A stretch of DNA of 64,000 bases, taken from NCBI GenBank assembly GCA_024138015.1, contig JAMXBB010000009.1, positions 88,814,961-88,878,960 on the forward strand. Direction: 5' to 3'. The translations under genes were made by a program, and so were the position numbers. The notes under the pieces were generated by a model that searched no databases, was not told where the DNA came from, and saw nothing but the letters and a program-made list of their open reading frames with translations. The stretch is from Lumnitzera littorea (taxonomy: Eukaryota; Streptophyta; Magnoliopsida; Myrtales; Combretaceae). Position 1 is the stretch's first letter, and the number at the start of each line of letters is the position of its first letter. Of this stretch, positions 34,151 to 46,079 are shown piece by piece.

Positions 34151-35163
34151 TGCCATCAATTCAAACCAATATAGAAGAAAGAGCTCGGCAGCTGACCAAT
34201 AGATATAAATATAAATTCTCTCCTAAAGTAGGTGTTGAGAGTATTGGTGGAGACGCAAGGAATTCTTTGAGATCGTTGAAATTTCTCTCGCAATAGTCAG
34301 ACCATTTGAATTCTTTCGGATTCTTTAAGATTTTAAAGAATTTCGCACACCTATTAACACTTCTCAACACAAATCTATTGGGGGTAACTAAACGTCCGGT
34401 GAATTCATGTACTTCCTTGACCGTGTAAGGGGATTTCATGTTCCTTTTTTGCCTTAATCTTTCTTGAGTTGGTCTCAATGCCGCGTCGAGTAATCATGTA
34501 ATCTAAAAATTTTCCTGATGTTGCACCAAAGATGCATTTCTGTGGGTTAAGTTTCATGATGTATTTCTTCAATGTGGCAAATGTCTCCTCAAGCTCGGTA
34601 AGATGTCGATCCTCCTTCACACTCTTCACAATCATGTCGTTGACAAATACTTCGATGTTTCTCTGCATTTGGGGTTTGAACATCTTGGTAACAAGTCTCT
34701 GGTAGGTTGTACTGACATTTTTCAACCTAAAAGGTATCATTGTGTAACAATACGTTCCAAAATTGGTAACAAAAGAAGTATAGACTTCATCCTCCTTGTC
34801 CATCTTGATTTGGTTATATTCAGATAAAGCATCCATAAAAGAAAGTAATACGTGTCTAACGGTTACATCTACCATCTAATCAATTTTCGACAATGGGAAA
34901 CAATCCTTAGTATACGCCTTGTTAAGATCCATGAAGTCTATGCACATTCGCCACTTGCTGTTGGACTTCTTAACTAGCATACAATTTGCAAGTTAAGTCG
35001 AATAAGGCTCTTCCTCTATCGTTGCTTGTCTCTCTGGTGTAAAATGCCTCTTCTTTTGTTGGATTACCTTCACATTCGGATCAATCTGGAGCTTGCGTAC
35101 CATAACTTCTCTCAGGATACTCAACATGTCCAAAGGGGACCATGCAAACATGTCAGCTTTGGC
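34151..35163 (-). pseudogene. Tat reverse transcriptase remnant
   Basis: At 34405-34875 the minus strand reads LLSFMDALSEYNQIKMDKED and FGTYCYTMIPFRLKNVSTTY. The catalytic box is EVFVNDMIVKS where Y-V-D-D is expected, so the first catalytic Asp is Asn. A second block at 34161-34478 (YTVKEVHEFTGRLVTPNRFV, FKILKNPKEFKWSDYCERNF) is the connection. The two overlap in different frames, marking a frameshift near 34440. The RT N-terminus at 34880-35160 is stop-broken. Confidence 0.8.
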
Positions 35164-36355
35164 TTATAAGAAGTTAATCAAACTTCGTTGAATATCTATT
35201 AACAAGGGTCTCCCTATCCTCGTTGTTTGCTTAGGGTCATCTCCCAAAGAAATTTCCTCAATATCACTCTTAGCATTCTCTATGCTGATTGACTTGCTTT
35301 TTGGACAGGTTTTCACCTGAAATACCTCTTCTCGTCTTAAGGTCCTTATATATAAGGACATTGCCAATTGTTGACCCCCTTTACATACGTCGACTCCCAT
35401 AGGAGTAGGAAACTTAGCCTTAAGATGTACAGTTGAAGGGACAATACTGAATGGATGCTGACACGGCCGTCCATTATCATGTTATATGAGGACCAACATT
35501 TGATGACAAGGAAATCCACTTTATCCTCTACGACATGCTTATCATCGCCAATCTGTATCAGTAAAGAAATTACTTCGGCTACTTGAATTGGTTGGTTGTT
35601 GAAGGCATATAGGTCATACTTGTAAGATCTTAGCTATGCCTTGATCTTGGGTCTCATCTAGTTGAATGCATGCTGAAAAATGATATCAGTCGAACTTCCT
35701 ATGTTGACAAGAATCTTCCTAACTTCGAAGTTTGCGACTCTTGCACTGATAACTAATGTGTCATTAAGCAGTCTTTGGATGCCCTTAAAGTTATCCTTTG
35801 TGAAAGAAATTGTATTATTGATCCTGACCTTTTTGCCTTGGATATTGTAAACGTAAATTTTGGCGTTTATCAAACTTGAAGAGCTTAACTGGCTTATAGT
35901 AGGTCCACCGATAATGGTGTTGATCACTCCATTGGGTACTCTACTGGGATTTGCATCCCTTGTATCTCTCCTAGCCATAATTAGCCGAGTGTCATTCTCT
36001 TATTCCTCATGTCTCCTTTAGGACGGTCTCTCGATATTTTTGATATCTGCACTAGGAATTTTCACAAATTCTTAGGTTAAATCACATCCTTAATTGCATT
36101 CTTAAGTTGGATGCACTCATCTATGTTGTGACCTTCGTCGTAGTGGAAGTCGTGGTGGAATCCATAGTACTTGTTGGAATTTTTCCTCAAAGGATTTCCT
36201 TTCGTTCTTTCTAGCCACTGCATAACGCTTTTTTGCCTATGTACTTCTATTAGTATCTCTGAAATTAGATGATTGATGGGTGTATGGGGTGAAATGTTGG
36301 AACCCTTGGTCTCTTTCTCTCAGCATTCAAACTTTGATCATCATCTGAGCCAAGT
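35164..36355 (-). pseudogene. Tat protease remnant
   Basis: At 35658-35978 the minus strand shows VPNGVINTIIGGPTISQLSS, then KDNFKGIQRLLNDTLVISAR and ILVNIGSSTDIIFQHAF. The catalytic triad D-x-G-S has become N-I-G-S, losing the Asp. The upstream PNGVINTIIGGP block is the usual gag-protease boundary of Tat elements. At 35164-35400 an open remnant continues toward RT. Confidence 0.75.
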
Positions 36356-37372
36356 CTATCCTTCACACTTTTTCTCGTCACTTTTTCTATCTCCTTTGTT
36401 CTGATCGGCCTCTTGCCAAGCCTTTAAGTTATCTTCCCAACGAATGTATGGGGTGGCTTTAGACTTGAACTCAACGAAAGTTTTTGACTTGTTCTTTGCA
36501 AGAGACTTGAAAAAGTCTCCATGGGGTTTAACTCCATCGATTATAGCATTGAAGGCCACACTCATATCCAATTTTGGGATTTGAACCATCTCGGCCATAA
36601 ACCTGGCCAAGTAGTCTCTAATTGACTCATCTAATTTTTGTTTGATTGTGTTAAGGATTGAAGAATTCTTAACAGGAAGTTTGCTTACGAGGAAGTATTG
36701 AAGAAACACTTCTACTAATTCATCAAAACAAGAAATGGTGTTTGGTTTTAAGTGTTTTAACTATGTGCTGGTTGCATTCCTCAGAGTTAAGGGAAAAGCT
36801 TGACAAGTTACTATATCACTCAAACCATGTAACTTGGCCAACATACAATAGTACTCCAGGTCGTCTTTAAGGTCCTTTGTTCCATCATAAGTTTCAAATT
36901 GTGGTAGCTTGATGTGCCGATATATCACTTCCTCCACAATCTTTGGAACAAAAGGACTCTTCTTGATTTGGAACTACTTACTTGTTGTAGCAGGGGTGTT
37001 GACATGCGAGGGACCCATATAGTACACTTGCTACGGTTGCTTACCTTTGTCATTCTTTTTGAAAGCAGGAGTTGAAGGTCCCATTGTGACCTTGGCTTGC
37101 TTTTTCTGCAACTTAGGTGAATAAATTGAATCATCGCTATTATTGGCATCATGATCGCCATGTTCGTTGTTTTGATTTGGATGAATACTATTATGAAGAA
37201 GGTTAAGGATCTATTCATGCCTTTTGTTTAACTTTGAGTTTTCCTTAGCCAAATCAAGGCATAATTGCTCAAGTCTAACTAGTCGTTACTCATTAGCATG
37301 TTGACTCCCCCCTTCATGATGTTGGAAAGAAGTGCCAACACCTATACTCTTGGTTATTCTAGTTTTAGCCAT
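36356..37372 (-). pseudogene. Tat gag remnant
   Basis: The start ATG is at 37372 (MAKTRITKSIGVGTSFQHHE), only 15 bp after the PBS. IKLPQFETYDGTKDLKDDLE (about 36830-36900) is the capsid entry. FLQYFLVSKLPVKNSSILNT, LDESIRDYLARFMAEMVQIP and RWEDNLKAWQEADQNK (36356-36709) are typical Tat gag text. A handful of stops remain, including at about codon 30. Confidence 0.75.
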
Positions 37373-37387
37373 GTGGGTGTATTTAGG

Positions 37388-37406
37388 AAAAACAAACGGC
37401 ACCAAA
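37388..37406 (-). other. Tat primer-binding site
   Basis: On the minus strand TTTGGTGCCGTTTGTTTTTC follows the LTR end AACAACA directly. It resembles the TTGGCGCCGTCTGTGGGA type that I recall for Tat elements, with substitutions. Confidence 0.6.
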
Positions 37407-37882
37407 TGTTGTTTGTGAATTTTAGGGGTTGGAAATATCCTGCAAAGATAAGAAAAATGCTTAGTATTGAAGCCAGTCTGGTGTGGTAACTCCAATGCCT
37501 AAGTCAATAAGCAAGAATGAGAAGGGTAAAGTAAAGAAGTTAAGAGTTATCAGATACCTCTTACAGAGTTTCTTTTCCATATTTATAAGAGATTGTCATG
37601 TTTGAAGGAGTAGTTATTGGAATAACTGTAGAGACACATTGAAGCTTGTTGATTAGACGCCTTCCCTTAAATGTAGGGAGAGTAGGCAGTTATGTAATAT
37701 AATTGTGCTTGTGATAACTGTTTGTACCATGAACTTGAATTCAAATTAGTAACGGAACTATGTTACTCGATATAGTGTCGAGAATGTTGATTACTTGGTG
37801 AGGTACCAAGAATATAGATTACGCAGACTATTGGCAGCCGCATGGATGAGTAAGATAGGTGGGTGAATACTGACTATCAACA
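37407..37882 (-). repeat. Tat 5' LTR (476 bp)
   Basis: On the minus strand it runs TGTTGATAGTC (37882) to CAAACAACA (37407). A TATAAATA box lies at 37578-37590, placing U3 to its right and R-U5 to its left. The U3 matches 28129-28350. Extra sequence near 37750-37820 is absent from the other copy. Confidence 0.8.
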
Positions 37883-38281
37883 GGATAGACATTTTTAAGT
37901 TGTGCAAAAAGAAAGGTCACATGCGACCTTTGTAGGACTCGAACTCTGGTCTTTCTTGTATGTGCATGTGTTCTTTACCAACAAGCCAATAGTTGTGCCT
38001 TATCCATATATGCAATTTAGACTAGTTAACTTGGGTTAGATTAATTTTTAGCCTACACCCAACATTCCTTTCATGAAATTTTTATTTAAGCCCTAACTCA
38101 AATGTTATTCAAAATGCTCCAAACTACCTTGTTCTATTTTAAATTGACTATTACCTACTTCTTCTTTTCTCTCTCTCTCTCTCTCTTTTTTTTTTATTTA
38201 TTGTTTTAGGAACTAGGAACATTTTCACTTATTCTAAAAAGGTACTCAAATTATAAGAAGGTAAAAAATGGGGTGTCTACA
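37883..38281 (-). repeat. O1 5' LTR, 5' portion
   Basis: The LTR resumes after the Tat element and ends, as read on the minus strand, at its start TGTAGACACCCCATTT (38281). It includes the tRNA-like block: B box GAGTTCGAGTCCT at 37935-37947 and A box TTGGCTTGTTGGTAAAGAAC at 37970-37989 (minus strand). Confidence 0.8.
37935..37989 (-). other. tRNA-like A-box/B-box module in O1 LTR U3
   Basis: On the minus strand TTGGCTTGTTGGTAAAGAAC, then GAGTTCGAGTCCT, the closest B-box match of the three LTR copies. Confidence 0.6.
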
Positions 38282-39131
38282 CCTATAGGATACCTTATGT
38301 CTACTTTATAGAAAAATTATTAAATAATGTTATTAAATGAATAATAATGACAGTCTTTTACTTTTTAGCAGATAATTATTTTAGCAAAAAGAGAAAGAAA
38401 AAGGGTAAAGACTATAAGTTAATAACCTTAAATAGCTAATTGTAATGCAGTTTCTCTAGTTTTACATTTTCCATTCTTTCTCTTATCTTTCCCCCCATTT
38501 TCTTATCCAACTTACCATTTTTCTTTCCATTTGTTAAGTAGTAAGATTAAATAAACCAAAAATAATGTTGGTTAGAAAAATTATTTTTTCTTAATTTTAC
38601 AAATTTTAATGCAAGTTTCATAAGTTTTGCATATGAATAATTTATAATATCATATATAGATTATTTTTAGATATCATATAAACTTGAAATCATAAGAAGA
38701 AAGAAAAAATTTACAAGTTTTACATGTTCCACAAGATATCTAGTACCTTGTAAGTTTCATAAGGTATAGTTGGGTGCTATAGGGTAGGTTTTGATTTCAA
38801 AATTTGGAAACTTATACCTTATAGAGTAGGTTATAGGTAAGGTCTTGTACCTCTCCCATCATGTACTTGCATAACCTTACTTACTCTAATCTCTTCTTTA
38901 GTTTCCATCCTGTACACCTATTTCTCTTTGTCGCTATATGTCTAATCCCCTTTCTGTCTCAATCATCATCTACTATTGCCACTCTACCAGTAGTCTTGCT
39001 ATTGGTCATCACTGACCCTTTGATTATTGTCCTTGTCAACTTTGACTGTAATTATGTAAGAGTAACACTCTTAACCTTTTATTTCCTTCAATATTCTATT
39101 TAGGCATACCTTATTAACTTCCATCCCATTA
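38282..39131. other. Unassigned AT-rich spacer
   Basis: 850 bp between the O1 LTR start and the T1 LTR. It has no coding that I recognise, a CT microsatellite lies just to the left (38164-38188), and there are no obvious terminal repeats. It may be pre-existing genomic DNA or an older decayed repeat. Confidence 0.5.
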
Positions 39132-41240
39132 GGTAAAACACCTGGTATTATAAGCAAAAACTAAAGTAAATGCGTAAAACTGGATTTAAGGGAAAAAATA
39201 ATTTAAAGAAAAGTAAGTTAGAAGTGAAGTGTGGTAATAAACAAGAGAAGGTAAGGGTATTTTGGACAACAAAAAAAACCCTAAAACCCTATTATTTAAA
39301 CTACTATACACAATTAGCAACATTTTCTCTCTCTTGCTCCCTCATGTGTGTATTTGTAAAGGTTCCCATGTAGCATCTCTAACGATCAAGAAATCTAATC
39401 ATTTCCGCAAGAGAGAATGAGAAGGATTCAAGGAAGTCATGGGAAGGCTTTTTCTTGAAAAGCTTATTTCACTTTTGGTTTAAAAATTCATTTTCTTTTT
39501 AGGGCTATGATAAGAATGAATTGCAGCGGTGTTTTATGAGTTGTATAGTGAGTAATTGGTGGCAAAGTATGTGTTTTACAAATCCAAAGGTGAGTTTTGA
39601 TTGTAAATCTCTCATGTCTTTTGTTTTGTTAAAGTTGTTGTCTTGGAACTTGGTGGATTGAATCAAAGATTGGATTGTATTGATGTTTGAATGGTGAATT
39701 GAAGTGTGTATGGAAGAGTTTTAAGGTTATGGAAATAGTTAGAAGTGGTGGATTTTGAAAGGTTTGGGAGTAGGGTTTGTTTAAGGAGAAGGTCATGCAT
39801 TGTAGTTTATAGAAATTTGTAGACTATTGTACAGTATCCAAACGTTAAGTCGAAATTCTCCCAAAACATTGGTGTCTGGATGCCATGCAATGTAGCATTG
39901 GGACATTAAGTATTTAGGTGAGCACAAAATCTCTTCCTCTCATTTTTTTTGTTGTTTTCAAGCTTTGTTTTTAGTTCCTAATCTTCTATAACATATTTCC
40001 AAACTTGTTTCAACAATCAAATGACTTTCAAAACAATCTTCTATCCTCTTAATCCTAATTTCTTCTAATAACTTAAGTTAAAATGAAGGAAGTTAGGTTG
40101 CTAAGTGTAAAAAAGCAATGTTAGATTGAGTGTTTAGGACTAATTTGAGTTACTTATCATGTTTACAAGTTGTAAGGTAATTGTTATCAAATTCGAATAG
40201 CTTTTTGAGTCAAGTATGAGATATTGCGTATTGTTTATGCTTGTTAGAATAACAAGTAATAAATGGACATAATAACTATTTGGCTTAATCTAATGTGTGT
40301 TACGTATACATGACTGGGCCTAAGGAACCATGAGGAGCGATGATCTTGGGGTAGCAACTCGATGATCTTAGTGCGATATTGTCCTAGATGGAGAAATGAT
40401 TTGGATAGATTTAGGCGATCCTTGGTTCCTAAGGTGTTACGGAGGACTCAACACCGATACTTATGTTATATATATACATATGATATATATATATTGTCAA
40501 AGTCATGAGTTATTCTAAGTTCTTGGTCGCTGGAATTGTATTGTATGTCAAACTAAACTAAAGATAATAACTTATGGATGTTGCATTTAGTAACTTGAGT
40601 TGTATATGTATATATGCTTTACTTGATCATGTGCATGTGGTTGTATATGTAGGCTTTGCTGACCCTTTAAGGAATTCTTTGTTTTTAGTTTCGAGCATAG
40701 TTTACAAGAGGTACGAGGACTTTGACTATGGTGATTATGATTTGTATGAGGATGCAGTAGGACACAAAGAGTATTATTATGATGATGAAAGTGCATTTAC
40801 TTAACTTAGTTTTGTTGTTTTCCATGTTATTGAGAATAAGACTTTGTTTTTTATTATTGTTCATTCTTGGGTCATTGGGAAGTCACTTAAGACTTCTTTT
40901 AGTCAAGTCCTTAAAATGCAATATTGGATGTTATATGTGGAGAAAGAGTATATAGAATAATGTGTTTTCTTTTCTTACTTAAATAATGTTAGTGAATAAG
41001 AACATGTTACTTCCTTATCTTTAGAATAAAGCAAATTTTGGGGATTAAGTCTATTTAGTGGTGGTTTTAGATGTTAGGAAACATCCTTTGAATTCATTGA
41101 TTGAAGAATGTAAACATTATTGGTAGACGTTGTGAAAGCATATGGTGAGTTTTAAACAGGTTGAATTATAGGATGCCTAATGTGTTAGTAGTCTATAGGA
41201 ACACATAGCAAGCTGTAATATCTTAGGTTCTAGAGTGTTA
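39132..41240 (+). repeat. T1 5' LTR (about 2.1 kb)
   Basis: The start GGTAAAACACCTGGTATTAT resembles the TGTAACACC start of Del/Tekay LTRs, and the end AGAGTGTTATA is its inverted counterpart. The PBS follows within 10 bases. The exact start is uncertain. The interior has AT repeats (40466-40494) and an acidic open stretch at 40574-40801 that I do not take for a gene. Confidence 0.6.
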
Positions 41241-41249
41241 TAGCTTTAG

Positions 41250-41262
41250 TAGTATCAAAGCC
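41250..41262 (+). other. T1 primer-binding site
   Basis: TAGTATCAAAGCC differs by two transitions from TGGTATCAGAGCC, the site complementary to plant initiator Met-tRNA. Confidence 0.8.
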
Positions 41263-41399
41263 TTAAGTTGTAAATCTTAGAAAAGCTAGGCATGAAATTT
41301 AAGGAAAATAAAGTTAAGTAAGCAAGGCATGATAAGTTAGAAATTAGATTGGATTTCGTAATAGTGATGATTTGTTGTGTGTATTAATTGAAGTTATTC

Positions 41400-42062
41400 A
41401 TGTTCCTCTTTTAAGGCTATTTAATCAACCTTAAGTGCTTACAAAATTCTTACTTTTGTTTCCTTCCTTCTTGTGGTATACCTAAGAGTAGTGCTACCTC
41501 TAGTTCCTCTTCTCACCCTCAAGGTGATAGAGTTGCCAACCCTAATCTCATTTCCCTACTAACACAGTTACAGAATCAGCCTGAGCATGGTATGCCATAA
41601 CAAGGCCAAAGGTAACCTTAGCCAAACCAGGGACTACTTGCTCTAGATCAGGCCTAAGCTTAAGAGAATCAAGGGTAAGATTAGACTTTACCTAACTAGG
41701 GCATGCCTTTCCTAAGTCAAACTCAACAATAGTGTAATTAAGGCTAAGGACAGATAAAGTGATGGCTGTGCAAGTCTTGCTCTCTATAAATGCTATGATG
41801 GGGGCATTAGCATGATAATAGTAGAAAATTCAAAGGGACATGTAAGTGATTTAGGCTAATGCAAGGATTTGGAGGCGAAAGACATAAGCTGTAATGGAAG
41901 ATGGTATAGGTGGATGTACTGATGGAAATACATTTGATAGGCTTGTTAAGATAACAAAAGAGTCAACCTTAAACCAAATGATCCAATAGGAGTAAAGGAG
42001 TGGATCATAGAGGAGGAGAAATTATTTGCTATGGCAAATGTACTAAAGAATAAGAAGGTAAC
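41400..42062 (+). pseudogene. T1 gag, N-terminal part
   Basis: Frame-broken coding with recognisable ends: SSATSSSSSHPQGDRVANPN near 41480, and at the 3' side GVKEWIIEEEKLFAMANVLK-NKKVTI running to 42062. The latter is the capsid helix region of Del/Tekay gag. It is interrupted at codon level by T2, with GTAAC duplicated at 42058-42062 and 59109-59113. Confidence 0.65.
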
Positions 42063-45000
42063 TATTAAGCCCTGAAGCAGCAGGTCGTAATAGTCCAGCC
42101 GTGTAAACCATTCTAGAATAAAAACTAACCTTACAATCACTATCATAGATCTAATTTATATAGGATATTCACGATTAACCCACTTTAAAGTAAATAGTTC
42201 ACAAATTAAAAATGTTATTTACCTATGCAAAATATGAAAAACATATACTAGGATTCAAATATCCCAAGTAATGTTTACATGATTTAATAACCTAATTTTG
42301 CTTAAGTAATACATTGTTTGATTCCAAAGTACTTAAGGATAAGACTTGAAACTTCAAAAGTGCAATTGATCCCCAATTTCATATCCTCACTCCCCAAAAT
42401 CCCGTAATCGCTAACTTCAGGGTAGTTATAAAGCCGCTTCCTAGCTAGTACCTGCAATAACATCTATAGAGATGTGAGTAACCAATTGCTCAATAAGTTA
42501 TAATGGAGGCATAAGATTATAAATCAAGCACATGTAGGGTTATTAGACAGTTATTTAAATGCAATGCAACAAACGAATGTCATCACACCACGTTATTTGA
42601 TCCATCATTACATTAGAGAAATTGCACCTACTATAATTTAGGTTAAGGAGTTTAGCATACACTTAATAGCTTATGACCAAATCCAAGCTTGTGCAATGGA
42701 GACACTGCTCTTCTTGTAACTACCTTTGAACTACTGCCTCATTCTTGCCATGACCTCCTTTCTTGTCACTTAATTCAACTAAGAATGAAGAAGCAAGCAT
42801 TATGGTTTAGTGTTGTCCCTTTTGAAGGGGTCAGTATTTGGTTAGAGAATCCTAAATGTTTCCTAATGAGTTGTAATGCATGTTCGGTTAAGATTACATG
42901 TCATTTATGATTGAGTCCAATTTAAGGTGATCAACTAATACACATACTTTCAAACAATTGTAGCTTAGAGCAACAAGCCAGAATCATATAATAAACTCAT
43001 AAACACGTACACATAGGCATGTGTACAATCAAGCTATTTAACAAACACATCCAAATATAATCTTAAGCTTTTGAGTACTATAATACAACACTCTGAAATA
43101 CAGTTACGTATTGATCCTAAATTTACCTAGATTTTCGGTTTGCTTACTTAAGGTATGATTCGCTACAAGCCTTTATCGATAGTCCCTATAATGCAAATAT
43201 CATTTTAGTATTCATATAACTACTACACACACACACACATATGCATAGACTTTATTCTGTAATTAAGATTACTATCTTTAGTTTAGGGTTCTAGTTTTAA
43301 GTCCTTGGTTGTTATCCTCATTTTTAACTAGGTTTTAATTCAACTTTTAATTCCTTTTTTGATTCACCCTCTAAATTAGGTTCTCATTTAGCTTTTGATT
43401 TATACCTTATTCATAATTCTCAAAATGCCTATTGACCTATTCTATAATGTCTAACGACTTCTAACTCAAGTTAATATAGTCTCTAATTCAGGTTTAGACC
43501 AACTCCCTAATGTACTATTATCAACCCTATCTCTAATTCAAGTTTTGAATTAGTTTTTGAATCATCCTCTAATTAAGCTCTTGATTATAGTTTTATTCAC
43601 AAGCCTTAAATCATCTATTAATCCATCCTTCGAGCTTATCTAACTACATTTCAGGTATAAGAGTCTCATATTTATACGTTGAACTTATTCTTATCCACTC
43701 TTTATACTCTACCTTTGATTCATTTTCTAAATTAGCTTTTGATTCAATGGTACACTATATTTTTAACAAAATTTTCAAAATTTATTATTCATAATCAGAA
43801 TTATAGCCCACTTCCAAAGCTATGGTTACCTCAATTGGATTCAACACATCTTACTTATTTCAACATTTCATATATTACATATTTATCAACCCTAAAGCAA
43901 TAATATCTAAATCTAACACTCCTAACACTATAAATATTATCCTTTAACATCATTTAACATATCAAAATATTAAAATATACCTTACATTAGAATCTAAATA
44001 ATTGTTTTGAAAATTTTCTAAATATATTTAAGAAATTAGTCATTTAGTAGGGTTTTTAAGGTATAAAAATTAGATAAAAATAAGGAAAATAATTTTCATC
44101 AAAAAATTTTCATACTAATTCAATATACTTAATAGGTATTTCACAAACAAAATTTAGAGCTGAAACAATATTAATAAGAATTTTGAAATTGAAAATGAAA
44201 TATGCTCGAGTTTAGTGATTTTTTAACAATGACATATTTCAGAGCTCAATTCCAACAAAATAACAAATTCCTCAAAAACTAAATGCAAAAATATGTTAGA
44301 ATATAATTTTTTATAATTTTAGGAATTAATTTAGTATTTTTAGCAAATTAATGACAATTAGAGGTAAATTTTACACTCACTGGAATCTACCCTCCTAGCC
44401 AATGTTAGTGGCCCCACCATTGTCAGCAGCTCCAGATGGTGGCTTTGTCATCGAGCGATGGTGGTGGTCATCTCTTAGGTCTTGATCTAATAGCCAAATC
44501 TCGATTTTGCCATACTTCCACTTCATTTTCTAAATTTTATCCTAGATTTTCTCTCTAACTTTTCCTCACCTCACCATTTTTTCCAAAGAACAAACTACCT
44601 AAACAAACTAAAGGTGAAGCTCTTGGATTCTTATATAAGAGTTTAAGGTTGATTATTTTTTTTTTTCAAGGACAAATGTCATTTCCTTATTACCTTAGGT
44701 TGCCATATCCTATTTAATCAATGTTATTACCTATTTTTTTATGCCAAATATTGGAGTGGCTTTCTTTGTGATGTCACTTTACTCTCCATGCTGTTTAAAT
44801 GATTTCTTTTAATTATTTTAATATGTATTACTATATATTAAGTATTCTAAGTAATTACAGGTATTTATATACACGCATAATATTATATTTAATACAAATA
44901 AATACTCCTTAATATTATTCAAAATATTTTATGATTTTTAGTATGCTTATACTTTATCTCTAGCAACTTGCTATTTATCGGAGTTTGTTTTACGCATTTC

Positions 45001-45231
45001 CAATAAATAGCGAACAAAATGGGTACATTTTATAAATATAATATTGATTATTTTATTATCCTATTTCCTTAAATCCAAACTTGTAGAGTCATTTCTACTA
45101 ATATTATTAACTCTTCATAAAATTTGGACTTAATCGGACTTAATCAGACTACTTATGCAATGCCCTAAATTTTGTGAACCGTTTCCAAACCAATTAATTT
45201 GTAAGTTGATAACCAATTTTGTAAGGTCTCA
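42063..45231 (-). repeat. T2 3' LTR (3169 bp)
   Basis: On the minus strand it begins TGAGACCTTACAAAATTGG (45231) and ends near GGGCTTAATA (42063). It aligns along its length with 55944-59108 and 49048-52548. A minus-strand TATATAA lies at 44631-44640. A CA microsatellite at 43224-43241 corresponds to an AT repeat in the other LTR. Confidence 0.85.
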
Positions 45232-45279
45232 TATCCCCCACCACCACCCCACCCCACCCCACACCCACACCCCCCACCA
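45232..45279 (-). other. T2 polypurine tract, G-rich
   Basis: On the minus strand a G/T/A run with many GGGG blocks (GGGGTGGGGTGGGGTGGTGG, GGGGGATA) precedes the 3' LTR start TGAGACC. It meets a G-quadruplex pattern. Confidence 0.7.
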
Positions 45280-46079
45280 AATAGTTTCCTCCTCGAAATT
45301 ACTATATTCTAGATCTTTCCTCACATATATATATTCTTAAGGTTGCGGTTTATTTTGAATCCTCTGAATTATCTTTTGATTGACCTTCTAATCATCCTCT
45401 AATTTAGCTTTTAAATTGATTATTCTTAAATTCTTGATCCCATTTTCCTTTTCTTCCTTAGCATTCCATACTCGATATCAATCATGTCTTACTCTATTAT
45501 TGTAGCCTTCCAATCGCATTATATTGCTCATTTTATAACTTAGCTCTATAACCTTAAAAATTCTCTTGCTAGTTTACCCTCCATTTTGCTCTTTATTTTA
45601 ACGATTCTTAGGTTTTACTCATGATCATCAATGGTATTGGTTCACCTCATGCTATTAATCCTTTCTCCTATTTATACTTTTTTACTCACATTATCTATAA
45701 TATTACCATAGTTTTTCGCTTGTTTCTTCGCATAGCTTAACATAGGGTCAATAGAAATAAAGCTAACAAATTTTGATTTTTCTCCATCTCGAATTCAAAT
45801 GAGAGGATTGACAATTTGGATCGACTAAACTTTACTCGATAAGAATGAATATAACTTTTGACCAACGGACTCATTAAGGGAAGTGATACCGACGTGAACT
45901 CATCACTTGACAAGACTTGAAGTGATATAATACATTTAAAGGGTTAACATGAGAAGAGACATAATAAATGAGAAATTTGATTGTCTTAGATTCACCATTC
46001 CTTTATTGAACTACCTATTGAAATTGCTCATATGAAGTGTATCATTGTCTTATAACTTTCTTGTATATTTGGTCACCTT
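45280..46079 (-). other. T2 interior between RT remnant and 3' LTR
   Basis: Only 800 bp remain where RNase H, integrase and chromodomain should be. I cannot recognise any of these domains here, so most of 3' pol was deleted. Confidence 0.5.

Larger units (their letters stand above)
28129..37882 (-). mobile_element. Tat-lineage (Retand/Grande-like) element inserted in O1 LTR
   Basis: On the minus strand it shows a 5' LTR (37407-37882), PBS (37388-37406), gag, protease, RT, an archaeal-type RNase H, integrase, a repeat-bearing spacer, an antisense gene (28831-31520), a PPT (28351-28366) and a truncated 3' LTR (28129-28350). The same O1 LTR family lies on both sides. All pol domains are damaged but colinear. 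About 480 bp of O1 LTR present in sister copies is missing at the left junction, so a deletion took the R-U5 part of the 3' LTR as well. Confidence 0.8.
6886..38281 (-). mobile_element. O1: Ogre/Tat-like element, host of five nested insertions
   Basis: On the minus strand I can join a 5' LTR (25946-38281), PBS (25921-25937), short leader (25667-25920), ORF1, gag, protease, RT/RNase H, integrase and a 3' UTR array ending at 6886. Removing the nested insertions (28129-37882, 16998-25666, 15961-16490, 9910-10797) leaves about 11 kb. The arrangement with an extra ORF before gag, the RT text LLKIKEEVKKLLEVGFIEV and the integrase text AHVRHYHLYQVYA-like/PWPFSM matches Ogre-type Tat elements. The 3' LTR lies outside the window or is lost. 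The join across C2 is inferred from orientation and order. Confidence 0.65.

Noticed and set aside
28124..37887. GGATA as TSD of the Tat element
   Set aside because: The left LTR copy lacks R-U5 and host LTR sequence is missing there, so the left junction is a deletion; the match is probably chance.
40574..40804. 76-codon acidic ORF with Asp/Glu/Tyr-rich end
   Set aside because: It lies in the T1 LTR with no supporting homology; probably chance.
42689..42910. ORF conserved with 56528-56764
   Set aside because: The similarity is between the two T2 LTRs and lies antisense to the element; both are LTR copies, not genes.
45155..45340. ORF rich in Pro/His/Thr
   Set aside because: Produced by the polypyrimidine side of the T2 polypurine tract.
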